Assembly: GCA_025455285.1 (NCBI GenBank)
Contig: JALOMU010000186.1
Location: 1 to 9,046 of the forward strand
Direction of reading: 5' to 3'
From: Flavihumibacter sp.
Lineage (GTDB): Bacteria; Bacteroidota; Bacteroidia; Chitinophagales; Chitinophagaceae
DNA: 9,046 nucleotides
Part shown: positions 1 through 7,310 of the stretch, one piece after another
Position numbering within the stretch: position 1 is the first letter of the stretch
Layout: the number at the start of each line of letters is the position of its first letter
Position numbers and translations under genes: made by a program
Notes under the pieces: model-generated
What the model was told of the DNA's origin: nothing
Database searches by the model: none
The model's input: the letters and a program-made list of their open reading frames with translations, nothing else

Positions 1-780
1 AAGCTGCTGGAGTTATCCCTAAAGAATGTGAATTATTTCCAGGAGGAAATTCGCCGAAAAAAAACACTCCACCTTGAAGGCAAGTCCGAAGAAGAAAAAA
101 AACAGGTACTGTTTCAGTTGATGGAAGACTTACAGCTTCCCGAACTGCCTGTGCATATCGAATGTTTCGATAACTCGAATTTCCAGGGAGCATTTCCCGT
201 AAGTGCGATGGTTTGTTTCAAAGAAGGAGTGGCCAGTAAAAAAGATTACCGCCACTTCAACGTTAAAACAGTGGAAGGGATTAATGATTTTGCCACTATG
301 AAAGAAGTGGTAACCAGGCGTTACAAACGATTGAAAGACGAACAAAGCTCACTTCCGCAACTGGTGATCATAGATGGAGGAAAAGGACAGTTGGGGGCAG
401 CCATGGAAGCGATAAGGGAACTGGATTTGACTGGTAGTATGACCCTGGTGGGACTGGCAAAAAACGAAGAAGAACTATTTTTCCCGGGTGATTCGGAGTC
501 CGTTCGATTACCCTACAACAGTGAATCACTGAAACTGATTCGCCGCATCCGGGATGAGGTGCATCGGTTTGGGATCACATTCCACCGCAACCAACGAAGT
601 AAAGGAACATTTAAAAACGAATTGGAAGCAATTCCAGGAATTGGCAAAACAACTGCAACCCAGCTCCTCCGCAAATTCAGGAGTATCTCCAATATAAGAA
701 ACCTAAGCGAGGAAGAACTAAGCCAGGAAATAGGCGTAGCAAGGTCAAAACTGGTTTGGGAATATTTCCATAAAGCCTGA
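1..780 (+). CDS. uvrC: UvrABC excinuclease subunit C, C-terminal part (5' end outside window)
   Basis: UvrC makes the incisions on both sides of a lesion in nucleotide excision repair, acting with UvrB in the cytoplasm. The frame is open from base 1, so the 259 visible residues are the C-terminal part of a protein usually about 600 residues long; the GTG at 28 is an internal valine. The fragment begins near the UvrB-binding region and covers the RNase H-like nuclease domain: ECFDNSN (Asp at 169-171), NDFATM (Asp at 286-288) and VIIDGGKGQ (Asp at 373-375) correspond to E. coli catalytic Asp399, Asp438 and Asp466, and RDEVHRFGITFHR (550-588) supplies the conserved histidine. A helix-hairpin-helix DNA-binding region follows (about 619-775, AIPGIGKTTATQLL). 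Nothing looks broken. A kinase gene starts only 7 bases after the stop, so read-through is possible. Confidence 0.96.
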   Translation, partial: KLLELSLKNVNYFQEEIRRKKTLHLEGKSEEEKKQVLFQLMEDLQLPELPVHIECFDNSNFQGAFPVSAMVCFKEGVASKKDYRHFNVKTVEGINDFATMKEVVTRRYKRLKDEQSSLPQLVIIDGGKGQLGAAMEAIRELDLTGSMTLVGLAKNEEELFFPGDSESVRLPYNSESLKLIRRIRDEVHRFGITFHRNQRSKGTFKNELEAIPGIGKTTATQLLRKFRSISNIRNLSEEELSQEIGVARSKLVWEYFHKA

Positions 781-787
781 GAGCACT

Positions 788-3700
788 ATGTGCTTTAAAA
801 CTCAAATTGTACATTGCACTGTAATGTTTAAAGCCATCCTTAATGAAATACCAAAACCCGCCGTGGTATTGCTTATCCCGGAGGAGGGAAAACTGTTTAT
901 CCATTACAGCAACAGCGCATTTAACCAACTCCCATACAAGGACAGGATTTTTGATGATAACCCGGCACTTGCAGGGTATTGTCTTCAATTACTGGCTGCA
1001 ACTCATAAGGTGAGTCCGGATAATCCCATTAAAGGAAATCAAACGATACTTTTACCCGGGTCATCAGAAGTTCAGGAACTACAACTTGAATTAACCGTAC
1101 TGAAAGAGTTGGCAGAACCTTCAATCCTGGCTGTGCTTCAAATTCCAGACCAGGCTACCGTTCAATTTGAGAACAAACTGCTGATTGAAGATGCAGGTGA
1201 TATTTGTGTAATTCTAAACAGGGATGGAAATTACCTGAGTGTTTCGAATCAGTTTACGGAGCTCATGGGCTATAGGACCGTTGATATCATCGGCACCAAT
1301 GTTTTTGACCTGGTACATCCGGAAGACCGTAAAACGGTAAAAGAGAATTTTCAACGGCTTCAACAGGAAGTCAGCGTATTTGCACCACCTTTTCGTTTCC
1401 TTAAAAAAGACCATAGCTGGTGCTGGCTGCAAAGCGTAGGAACCAATCTGCTTGAGGCCGATCCCGGCAAAGCAATCGTTGTAACCAGTACGGACATAAC
1501 CCAACTGGTGCAGGCGCAACAGGAATTGCAATTAAGTAATGAAAGATACCAGCTGATTTCCAAAGCCAGCAAGGATGCTTTGTACGACTGGGATATCCAA
1601 GAGGATATATTTCACTGGGGCGATGGCTTTAACCGCTTGTTTGGTTACCCTGTAACAAGTGAACCATTCCGTTTATCGAACTGGATTGCACTAACACATC
1701 ACCAGGATGTGATCAAGCATGAACAGCGATGGAATACGTTTTGGGGCGATCCTCGCCAGAACAGCTGGACCAATGAATTCAGGTTCAGAAAAGCGGATGG
1801 TAGTTATGCCTATGTAGAGGAAATTGCCTATCTGATACGTGATAAGGAAGGAAAGCCAATTCGCATGATCGGCACCGTTAGAGATATTTCGGATGCTAAA
1901 TTAGCAAGGAACAGAAAACAACTGGAACAAAATATTACCCAGTTATTCAGATCTACAAGGCCGCTTAATGAGATTCTTCAACAAGTAGTGGACTATTTAG
2001 CACAATTAGGATACTTTGAGTTATCGGAGATCTGGCTTTGTTCGAGCCGCCAGGATAAAATGCGACTAATCGCTTATCATTGGAATTCAAAAATTGCCCC
2101 ATATTTTTATCCGGAAAACAATAGTGTAACAGAAATAAAAAAAGGAAAGGGTTTTATTGGAAAAATCTGGCAAACCAGGCAACCAGAACAATGGAACACA
2201 GCACAGATAAGAAAAGAGTTTGTACGTTCTCAGGAAGCTGAAGCGGCAGGCATTGAATCCATTTCCGGTATACCTCTGACTGATAATAATCAAGTAATTG
2301 GTGCAGTAGTATTTGGCCGCACCCGGAATACAGGTGAAGAGGCATTTACCGTATCTATTATTGAAGCAATTCAGCATTCATTAGGCGCTGAAATCAAGCG
2401 TAAACAACAGGAAGATGAAATGCGCCTGATGTTTGAGAGTTCACCAGATATCCTCGCGATTATTTCACCTGATGGATATTTCACCCGTGTGAATCCGGCA
2501 TTTTGTACTATCATGGGTTATTCTGCACAGGAATTGACCAGCAAACCCTTCCATTATTTTGTTCATCCGGAGGACCTGGAATACTCATTGAGAACGTTCA
2601 GTGAAACAATAATCATTGATGAAAAGGCAACCAATTTTGTAAATCGATATGTTACCAGGAGCGGTGAACACCGGTGGATTTCATGGAGTTCATCAGAAGC
2701 ATTTGGAGACGAAAACCAGGCATTTGCCTATGGAAGAGACATAACTGAGATGAAACAATTAGAGGAACTGATAGACAGTACCTCCAAGTTAGCCAGGGTA
2801 GGCAGTTGGGAAATTAATATGGCAGATAAGAAAATCTTTTGCTCAAAAATAACCCGTGATATCCTGGAGCTAAAACCCAATCAGCACTTACAACTCAATA
2901 GCCGGCTTGAGTATATTCGGGAAAATAGCAAGGAGAAGGTTCGCAGATTATTACAAGCCGCCATATTTGACCGGGAACCCTGGGATATTGAAATAGAAAT
3001 AGAGACTGCGAAAGGGTCGGCCCGCTGGGTACGTTTGATAGGTCAGGCTAGTTTCAAAAACGGCCGGTGTGACCGGATTTATGGAAGTATACAGGACATA
3101 CATGAAAAGAAACTGTATGAAGCTTCTCTTGAGAATCTGAACCTGGAATTGAAGCGGATCAACCAGGAACTAAAAAGTTCCAATGCGGAACTGGAACAGT
3201 TTGCCTTTGTGGCATCTCATGACTTACAGGAGCCACTTCGAATGATTACCGGATTTCTTACCATGCTGGAAAAAAAATATGGCCCACAACTTGACAGTAA
3301 AGCGAATCAGTATATCTATTTTGCAGTCGATGGGGCGAAGCGGATGCGGGGAATCATTCTCGATCTCCTTGAATATTCCAGAGTAGGCAGGATGAATACA
3401 ACGCTGGAACTTGTAAACCCGGAATTACTAATCAGGGAAGTGAAACAATTGTTACAAAACCAGCTTGAAGAAAAATCTGCGACCATCACTAATAACCCAT
3501 TACCAAGGATAGCAACCTATAAAATTCCATTGCAACAGGTATTGCAAAATCTTGTAAGTAATGCGTTAAAATACAGCCACCCCGACCGAAAACCGGAGGT
3601 ATTAATTTCTGTTACCGATCAACAATCGTATTGGCAGTTTTCTGTCCAGGACAATGGAATTGGTATTGAACCTGATGCTCACGAAAAGATATTTGTTATT

Positions 3701-3877
3701 TTCCAACGACTGAATTATACACCGGATATTCCAGGTTCCGGAATGGGACTGGCCATTGCAAAAAAAATTATTGAATGGCAGGGTGGTAAGATTTGGGTGG
3801 AATCTGAGCCAGGACAGGGAAGTACCTTTTATTTTACATTACCAAAAACCGGGACTGATTTATTTAAAGACCAATAA
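788..3877 (+). CDS. Soluble multi-PAS/GAF sensor histidine kinase, phytochrome-like transmitter
   Basis: A 1029-residue sensor kinase that should autophosphorylate a histidine and pass the phosphate to a response regulator. No transmembrane segment or signal peptide is visible, so it is probably cytoplasmic. Domains in order: a divergent PAS-like region (about 14-125); PAS (130-240); PAS (251-370); GAF (375-540); PAS (543-655, with NPAFCTIMGYS and GRDITEMK); PAS (658-775); a short coiled coil (778-803); HisKA with the H box FVASHDLQEPLRMI (His811); and HATPase_c with N box NLVSNALKYS (Asn921, Asn925), G1 DNGIGIEP (Asp955) and G2 GSGMGLAIAKK (983-993). All catalytic boxes are intact. The H box is of the kind found in bacteriophytochrome-type kinases, but there is no phytochrome chromophore domain, so the signal is unknown. 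The start is uncertain: ATG at 788 or ATG at 824 (residue 13); neither has a clear Shine-Dalgarno. Its likely partner is the regulator 6 bases downstream. Confidence 0.92.
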   Translation: MCFKTQIVHCTVMFKAILNEIPKPAVVLLIPEEGKLFIHYSNSAFNQLPYKDRIFDDNPALAGYCLQLLAATHKVSPDNPIKGNQTILLPGSSEVQELQLELTVLKELAEPSILAVLQIPDQATVQFENKLLIEDAGDICVILNRDGNYLSVSNQFTELMGYRTVDIIGTNVFDLVHPEDRKTVKENFQRLQQEVSVFAPPFRFLKKDHSWCWLQSVGTNLLEADPGKAIVVTSTDITQLVQAQQELQLSNERYQLISKASKDALYDWDIQEDIFHWGDGFNRLFGYPVTSEPFRLSNWIALTHHQDVIKHEQRWNTFWGDPRQNSWTNEFRFRKADGSYAYVEEIAYLIRDKEGKPIRMIGTVRDISDAKLARNRKQLEQNITQLFRSTRPLNEILQQVVDYLAQLGYFELSEIWLCSSRQDKMRLIAYHWNSKIAPYFYPENNSVTEIKKGKGFIGKIWQTRQPEQWNTAQIRKEFVRSQEAEAAGIESISGIPLTDNNQVIGAVVFGRTRNTGEEAFTVSIIEAIQHSLGAEIKRKQQEDEMRLMFESSPDILAIISPDGYFTRVNPAFCTIMGYSAQELTSKPFHYFVHPEDLEYSLRTFSETIIIDEKATNFVNRYVTRSGEHRWISWSSSEAFGDENQAFAYGRDITEMKQLEELIDSTSKLARVGSWEINMADKKIFCSKITRDILELKPNQHLQLNSRLEYIRENSKEKVRRLLQAAIFDREPWDIEIEIETAKGSARWVRLIGQASFKNGRCDRIYGSIQDIHEKKLYEASLENLNLELKRINQELKSSNAELEQFAFVASHDLQEPLRMITGFLTMLEKKYGPQLDSKANQYIYFAVDGAKRMRGIILDLLEYSRVGRMNTTLELVNPELLIREVKQLLQNQLEEKSATITNNPLPRIATYKIPLQQVLQNLVSNALKYSHPDRKPEVLISVTDQQSYWQFSVQDNGIGIEPDAHEKIFVIFQRLNYTPDIPGSGMGLAIAKKIIEWQGGKIWVESEPGQGSTFYFTLPKTGTDLFKDQ

Positions 3878-3883
3878 CGCTGC

Positions 3884-4306
3884 ATGAAAGAGTTCCACAT
3901 ATTACTGGTTGAAGACAATGAAGGAGATATTCTGATGACATCTGAATCGATCCAGGAGTATGATCCGGGTTGCCGTATAGAAGTAGCCAGAAATGGGCAG
4001 GATGCAATTGAGAAACTTCAATCCTATGTGGAAGATCCGCTCCTTAGAAAACCCGATCTTATTTTGCTTGATATTAATCTTCCCCGAAAGAACGGCCACG
4101 AAGTTCTTGCTTTTATCAAAAGTCAGCTTTCACCTTCCTCAATACCTGTAGTAATTTTAACCACCTCCTCCGCTCCATTGGATATACAGAAAGCCTACCA
4201 GGCCCATGCCAATTCCTATCTTACCAAACCAACAGAAGCTGAAGAATTCAGCAAAATGGTAGCTGCACTTGTTGAGTTTTGGAAAAGAAATGTTCACCTG
4301 TATTAA
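3884..4306 (+). CDS. Single-domain response regulator, Rcp1-like receiver
   Basis: A 140-residue stand-alone receiver domain with no DNA-binding or enzymatic output domain. The phosphorylation site is complete: acidic pair Glu10-Asp11 in LLVEDNEGD, phosphoacceptor Asp63 in LILLDINLPRKNG, switch threonine 93 or 94 in ILTTS, and Lys115 in YLTKP. The long loop before beta-3 (about residues 46-57, EDPLLRKPD) is typical of Rcp1-type receivers that pair with phytochrome-like kinases. The gene starts 6 bases after the kinase stop, so the two almost surely form a cotranscribed two-component pair. No Shine-Dalgarno is visible, which is normal in Bacteroidota. Because it has no output domain, it probably acts by protein-protein contact or as a phosphorelay intermediate; this is inference. 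A terminator-like hairpin lies 8 bases after the stop. Confidence 0.94.
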   Translation: MKEFHILLVEDNEGDILMTSESIQEYDPGCRIEVARNGQDAIEKLQSYVEDPLLRKPDLILLDINLPRKNGHEVLAFIKSQLSPSSIPVVILTTSSAPLDIQKAYQAHANSYLTKPTEAEEFSKMVAALVEFWKRNVHLY

Positions 4307-4314
4307 AAAACAAA

Positions 4315-4346
4315 GGGGCCAGGATAGAAATCCAGCCCCGTTTTTA
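4315..4346 (+). terminator. Rho-independent terminator candidate after the response regulator
   Basis: GGGGC at 4315-4319 pairs with GCCCC at 4335-4339. Past a small internal loop, GGA (4322-4324) can also pair with TCC (4331-4333), closing a TAGAAA loop. The stem is followed by G and a T-run (4341-4345). It starts 8 bases after the regulator stop, so it likely ends the kinase-regulator transcript. An A-run before the stem (4305-4310) could pair with the T-run and may give some activity in the other direction. Confidence 0.75.
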
Positions 4347-4444
4347 AAATCCAATATCCTATGAAAAACCGAGTTAAAGGTAGATGAAATTTCATTTCTT
4401 CCAATACCCGGATAGCGGTATTTTTTCCATTTTCGACGAATGGC

Positions 4445-4494
4445 AGGGAATGGAAGAGGGAGGAAAGGAAGACGGGAAACAAAGGAGAAGGGAG
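4445..4494. repeat. Purine-rich tract, partly inverted copy of 4585-4625
   Basis: Of 50 bases only three are pyrimidines (T4451, C4473, C4480). The segment GGAATGGAAGAGGG (4447-4460) is exactly complementary to CCCTCTTCCATTCC at 4594-4607. In another register GGAAGAGGGAGG (4452-4463) is complementary to 4606-4617. It lies on the regulator side of the central hairpin. Confidence 0.75.
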
Positions 4495-4526
4495 TACCCA
4501 CTTAATTTGCAAAAAGCAGTAACGGC

Positions 4527-4572
4527 ATAAAAGAGTAAAGGAGAACGTTGTCGTTCTCCTTTACTCTTTTAT
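4527..4572. terminator. Perfect 21-bp inverted repeat, likely bidirectional terminator
   Basis: The arms 4527-4547 and 4552-4572 are exact reverse complements around a 4-base loop, TTGT (4548-4551). The outer part of each arm is A-rich (left) or T-rich (right: ACTCTTTTAT), so in either reading direction the stem ends in a short T-rich segment, as expected of a bidirectional terminator. It lies between two convergent genes, 55 bases beyond the gldN stop on that gene's strand and 221 bases beyond the regulator stop. The core (AAAGGAGAACG) is more stable than the ends. Confidence 0.8.
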
Positions 4573-4584
4573 ATTTTACAATTA

Positions 4585-4625
4585 CTCTTTCTCCCCTCTT
4601 CCATTCCTCCCTCTTCCTTTCCCCC
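4585..4625. repeat. Pyrimidine-rich tract just past the gldN stop
   Basis: Forty of 41 bases are pyrimidines (the exception is A4603). On the gldN transcript this is an A/G-rich segment starting 4 bases after the stop codon. It is internally repetitive (CCCTCTTCC occurs at 4594-4602 and 4609-4617) and is complementary in two registers to the purine tract at 4445-4494. TTACTCTTT at 4582-4590 also repeats the hairpin arm at 4561-4569. Confidence 0.75.
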
Positions 4626-4629
4626 AGTC

Positions 4630-5685
4630 TTAATATGACCAGAGATCTTGCTCGTAATTGAAAATCTTTTCTTTGATATTCTCACCCTCGAGCAAACGAA
4701 GGATGGGATCTTTGATGAAAGCTTCGATGAACTGATCTCCCGGGTTATCCAGTGTGGATTTGATGATCCGACTGGCGAACATCCGGCTTTCGAACAATTC
4801 TTCCCAGCTCATACGGGCACCGAAGTTTTTACCATTATACGCTTCATAACGGGCCAGCAGCGGACGCATACGGGCCAGCAGCGGACGCATATCAGGATAG
4901 TAAACCCAGAAAAGCGGAGTTACTGCACGGAAAGAACCGTCGGCGTTTTTGATAGTCTTGAGTGGAGCTATGCCCAGAATACGCACATGTAAGCGGGAAG
5001 ACTCCTTATCAAATACAACTTCTTCCTTCACCCAGTATTTTTCAACTTCTTCAGGATTGAATTCATTCACGATCACACTATCCTTCAGTATTCCAAGCGA
5101 TCCGTCGGGGTCTCTTGACCAGTCAGGGACCTGGATGGTTAGTGGCTCACCAACTAATTGCTTGGTGATTTCTTTAATCGTAATTGGTGTGGTAAAACGG
5201 TCATCAACCGGATTGAAAGCAGTGATCTCACCACTCTTCAGGGAACCGAGTAAAATGTTGATGAAACGCTGGTTACCATTATCGTCATCCGCTTTGTACA
5301 TGAAGGGGAGGTTCATTTTTTCATGAACATCGATTTCCCTCCACAAACGCTGGCGATACACCGCATCATCTTCCCGGATATGTTCATATGCCAGGGGAAT
5401 ACGCTCTTTCACAAGGTTACGCTCAATGGCGTTATCGTTCCTGAGAGATTTACGTGTTTCGCCTAGTTTCAATTCCGGTTCTACTGGTGCTGCCGGCGTA
5501 GTATCTACAGCTGGTGCCTGGGTCAACGCGGCGGCATTACCCGTATTGTTTTTGTTGGTGCTGGTTTTCTTGGTGCTGGTTCGCTTGGAGGAAGTACGGC
5601 TCGGCTTACGCTGTGCCTGCACACCTTCTGTACTGAAGCCAATCACAGCTACCAGCAAACAAAATTGGATGATACGGTTTTTCAT
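4630..5685 (-). CDS. gldN: Gliding motility / type IX secretion protein GldN
   Basis: GldN (PorN in Porphyromonas) is a periplasmic protein that forms, with the lipoprotein GldK, the ring beneath the outer membrane in the type IX secretion and gliding machinery. This 351-residue protein starts with a signal peptide (residues 1 to about 24, basic MKNR then a hydrophobic stretch ending GVQA before QRKPS). A Ser/Thr/Lys-rich then Pro/Ala-rich linker follows (about 26-70). The folded GldN domain covers about 75-351 and includes VYRQRLWREIDVHEKMN, FINILLGSLKSGEITAF and TPLFWVYYPDMRPLLA. The start at 5685 is supported by the signal peptide and by AGGA 5 bases upstream. It is last in the gldKLMN order, 24 bases after gldM. 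An oddity is MRPLLAR repeated in tandem (residues 266-279), encoded by an exact 21-bp DNA duplication. Confidence 0.94.
   Translation of the reverse strand: MKNRIIQFCLLVAVIGFSTEGVQAQRKPSRTSSKRTSTKKTSTNKNNTGNAAALTQAPAVDTTPAAPVEPELKLGETRKSLRNDNAIERNLVKERIPLAYEHIREDDAVYRQRLWREIDVHEKMNLPFMYKADDDNGNQRFINILLGSLKSGEITAFNPVDDRFTTPITIKEITKQLVGEPLTIQVPDWSRDPDGSLGILKDSVIVNEFNPEEVEKYWVKEEVVFDKESSRLHVRILGIAPLKTIKNADGSFRAVTPLFWVYYPDMRPLLARMRPLLARYEAYNGKNFGARMSWEELFESRMFASRIIKSTLDNPGDQFIEAFIKDPILRLLEGENIKEKIFNYEQDLWSY
4849..4891 (-). repeat. Exact 21-bp tandem duplication inside gldN
   Basis: Bases 4849-4869 and 4870-4890 are identical, and base 4891 continues the match by one. The period of 21 keeps the frame and encodes MRPLLAR twice (GldN residues 266-272 and 273-279). 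The lack of any synonymous difference between the copies points to a recent event, or to an assembly artefact. Confidence 0.92.
5555..5581 (-). repeat. Short direct repeat encoding the GldN Ser/Thr/Lys linker
   Basis: TTGGTGCTGGTT occurs at 5555-5566 and 5570-5581, a 15-base period equal to five codons. It encodes the repetitive TSTKK/TSTNK part of the linker that follows the GldN signal peptide. Slippage in a flexible linker is the simplest explanation. Confidence 0.7.
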
Positions 5686-5690
5686 TTTTA

Positions 5691-5695
5691 TCCTG
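5691..5695 (-). promoter_or_regulatory. Shine-Dalgarno-like site of gldN
   Basis: On the minus strand CAGGA lies 5 bases before the gldN ATG, inside the 24-base gldM-gldN gap. It is the only clear Shine-Dalgarno-like site before any start in this window and supports the 5685 start. Confidence 0.5.
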
Positions 5696-5709
5696 TTTTA
5701 GTCAATTGC

Positions 5710-7242
5710 TTATTTCAAGTTAAAGAAGATACCTGGAAGTTCACGTACGCGGCCATCCGGACCTTTTACACGAATCTGATCAAAAAACACGCTAGAACCT
5801 GGTGTAGCTTTGTTAATAATTGCAGCAGCACCACCATTCCAACGAGGACCATCATTTGCAGATTGCTGATAGGTTTGGAATGCTCCACCATTAGCACCTA
5901 CTACATAACTGATCACATCGTATTTAGCGTCAAATTCAGAATCCATCAGTTTAGCCAACAGACCACCCATAGCTTTGAACTGAGCGGCTGGCATTGCACC
6001 ACCTTTGCTGGCTCCAACCATTGCAGTAGGATCAGGCAGAGACTTTACCCGCATAGGGAAAGAGCTGGTTTTACCTTCTACAGTGATTTTTATTTCAGCA
6101 GGTCCCATTTTGCTCGGCTTGATTATGTAACGGTCGCCACCTGCTGAAGTGATTGCGCCACCTGTAAAGCTGACATTCATCTTCTCTTTACCGGCAGAAC
6201 CAGCAGAAACCATTACCGGGTTATCAACACCAATGTAAACCACGTTCATTTTCTCCAGGAATACAGAGGCTCCGGAAGGAACACCCACGGTGTACTTGAT
6301 TGTCTTATTCAGAACGGCATCCGTTCCATCTGGCTTCTTAAACTTAACTTCAACGTTTACGCTTCTCTCACCAGCACCGCTCACTGTGGTTTTGTAAACT
6401 GCTGTTCCTTCAGCACCTAATGCTACAGGAGCTCCATTAATTGACACGGAGGGTTTTGCTGCTTTTGAGAAGGCGCCAACACCAGCAGTGATTTCCAATT
6501 CCTGGCCAGGCATCAGGTAGGTAGAATTTGTTCCGGCAAAAGCCTGGAATTCGTCAAATACTACTTCTACTTCACCAATTTCTTTGTGACAGAAATCAAC
6601 GATCTGGGCTTCAGAATTCTTTACATCATTCTGGAATTTGCTCAAAATAGTAAGGGCTGCAATGGTTGGAGTCATGCGGAAATAAGCAGACTTCCAATCG
6701 TTTTGTACAGTGCTACCGGTCTGAGATTTTGGAATGCTCAGGTCCAGTGGCAGAGACTTTTCAAAGCTTGCCTTCTGTTCAGGAACGATCGCCAGCATCT
6801 GAGTGCGGAAATCGGTCAGTTTTTTCAGTAACTCATCGCCCTTCGAACCTTCCACCAACATACGGGTAGAAGCATCCAGGTTATCGATAGAGAACTTTTC
6901 CTGGGGAGTGCCGATGTTTTCTCCTTTGGATTCTTTTTTCAGCTCTGTCTTGAGATCATCAATATACTTTGACATGTCTGCAGACAGTTTCTGAGCTTGC
7001 TGCGCTTTCGGATACCAGATACCTGCTTTTTCTGCAGTTTCTGCCTTCTTCAGCTTGGCTTCGAACGACTCGTAAGTCGTCTTATTTTTCTCATCCACTA
7101 CTGAGTTGGCAGTACGGATGCTTTCATCAACGGTTTTGAATGCGTTCAGGATTTCAGATGATACGTTCAATGCAAGTAGCGCGGTAAGCACCAAATACAT
7201 CATGTTAATCATCTTCTGCCTGGGCTCTTTAGGTAAGGCCAT
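5710..7242 (-). CDS. gldM: Gliding motility / type IX secretion motor protein GldM
   Basis: GldM is the shaft of the proton-driven GldLM motor: one N-terminal membrane helix sits in the GldL ring and a long periplasmic part reaches the GldK-GldN ring. This 510-residue protein has the family's usual length. The start MALPKEPRQKMINMMYLV gives a membrane helix at about residues 11-27; Arg8 and Tyr16 match residues (Arg9, Tyr17 in Flavobacterium johnsoniae) implicated in motor function. The periplasmic part reads as the known four-domain layout: a helical domain (about 30-220, with a Lys/Glu-rich coil near 56-110), then beta-rich domains at about 225-320 and 322-400, and a C-terminal domain from about 405 (VKSLPDPTAMVG) to the end (GIFFNLK). 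It lies 68 bases after gldL and 24 before gldN. No Shine-Dalgarno is visible; the leader is A/T-rich. Confidence 0.96.
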   Translation of the reverse strand: MALPKEPRQKMINMMYLVLTALLALNVSSEILNAFKTVDESIRTANSVVDEKNKTTYESFEAKLKKAETAEKAGIWYPKAQQAQKLSADMSKYIDDLKTELKKESKGENIGTPQEKFSIDNLDASTRMLVEGSKGDELLKKLTDFRTQMLAIVPEQKASFEKSLPLDLSIPKSQTGSTVQNDWKSAYFRMTPTIAALTILSKFQNDVKNSEAQIVDFCHKEIGEVEVVFDEFQAFAGTNSTYLMPGQELEITAGVGAFSKAAKPSVSINGAPVALGAEGTAVYKTTVSGAGERSVNVEVKFKKPDGTDAVLNKTIKYTVGVPSGASVFLEKMNVVYIGVDNPVMVSAGSAGKEKMNVSFTGGAITSAGGDRYIIKPSKMGPAEIKITVEGKTSSFPMRVKSLPDPTAMVGASKGGAMPAAQFKAMGGLLAKLMDSEFDAKYDVISYVVGANGGAFQTYQQSANDGPRWNGGAAAIINKATPGSSVFFDQIRVKGPDGRVRELPGIFFNLK

Positions 7243-7310
7243 GGATCTGGGATTTAAATGTTGTCAATCTAGTTTTTCACAGTTTCAATAAAGGGTACGA
7301 TCAACCTGGC

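Larger units (their letters stand above)
4307..4629. other. Gene-free region between convergent operons
   Basis: This 323-base stretch separates the response regulator stop (plus strand) from the gldN stop (minus strand). Short frames across it have no recognisable protein character and overlap real genes or hairpins. It contains a GC hairpin with T-tract after the regulator (4315-4346), a weak 6-bp hairpin with a T-run (arms 4403-4408 and 4417-4422, then Ts to 4426), a purine-rich tract (4445-4494), a perfect long hairpin (4527-4572) and a pyrimidine-rich tract (4585-4625). Both genes point into it, so its main role is presumably transcription termination and mRNA 3'-end formation. Confidence 0.8.

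Noticed and set aside
807..818. Possible Bacteroidota promoter (TACATTGC, like TAnnTTTG) before the ATG at 824
   Set aside because: It has mismatches, no clear -33 element, and is too close to the start; it is no better than chance.
4385..4394. Palindrome TGAAATTTCA as an operator
   Set aside because: It is a 10-base A/T-rich palindrome between convergent gene ends with no promoter nearby, so an operator role is unlikely.
4427..4443. Small inverted repeat CCATT/AATGG
   Set aside because: Five base pairs around a 7-base loop are expected by chance at this length.
4157..4512. Minus-strand open frames across the convergent intergenic region
   Set aside because: They overlap the regulator gene and its terminator and are low in protein-like character; the sequence is explained better by hairpins and purine tracts.
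5665..6147. A 160-codon open frame on the plus strand opposite gldM and the gldN start
   Set aside because: It overlaps two firmly identified genes antisense and its Cys/His/Thr-rich protein has no family character.
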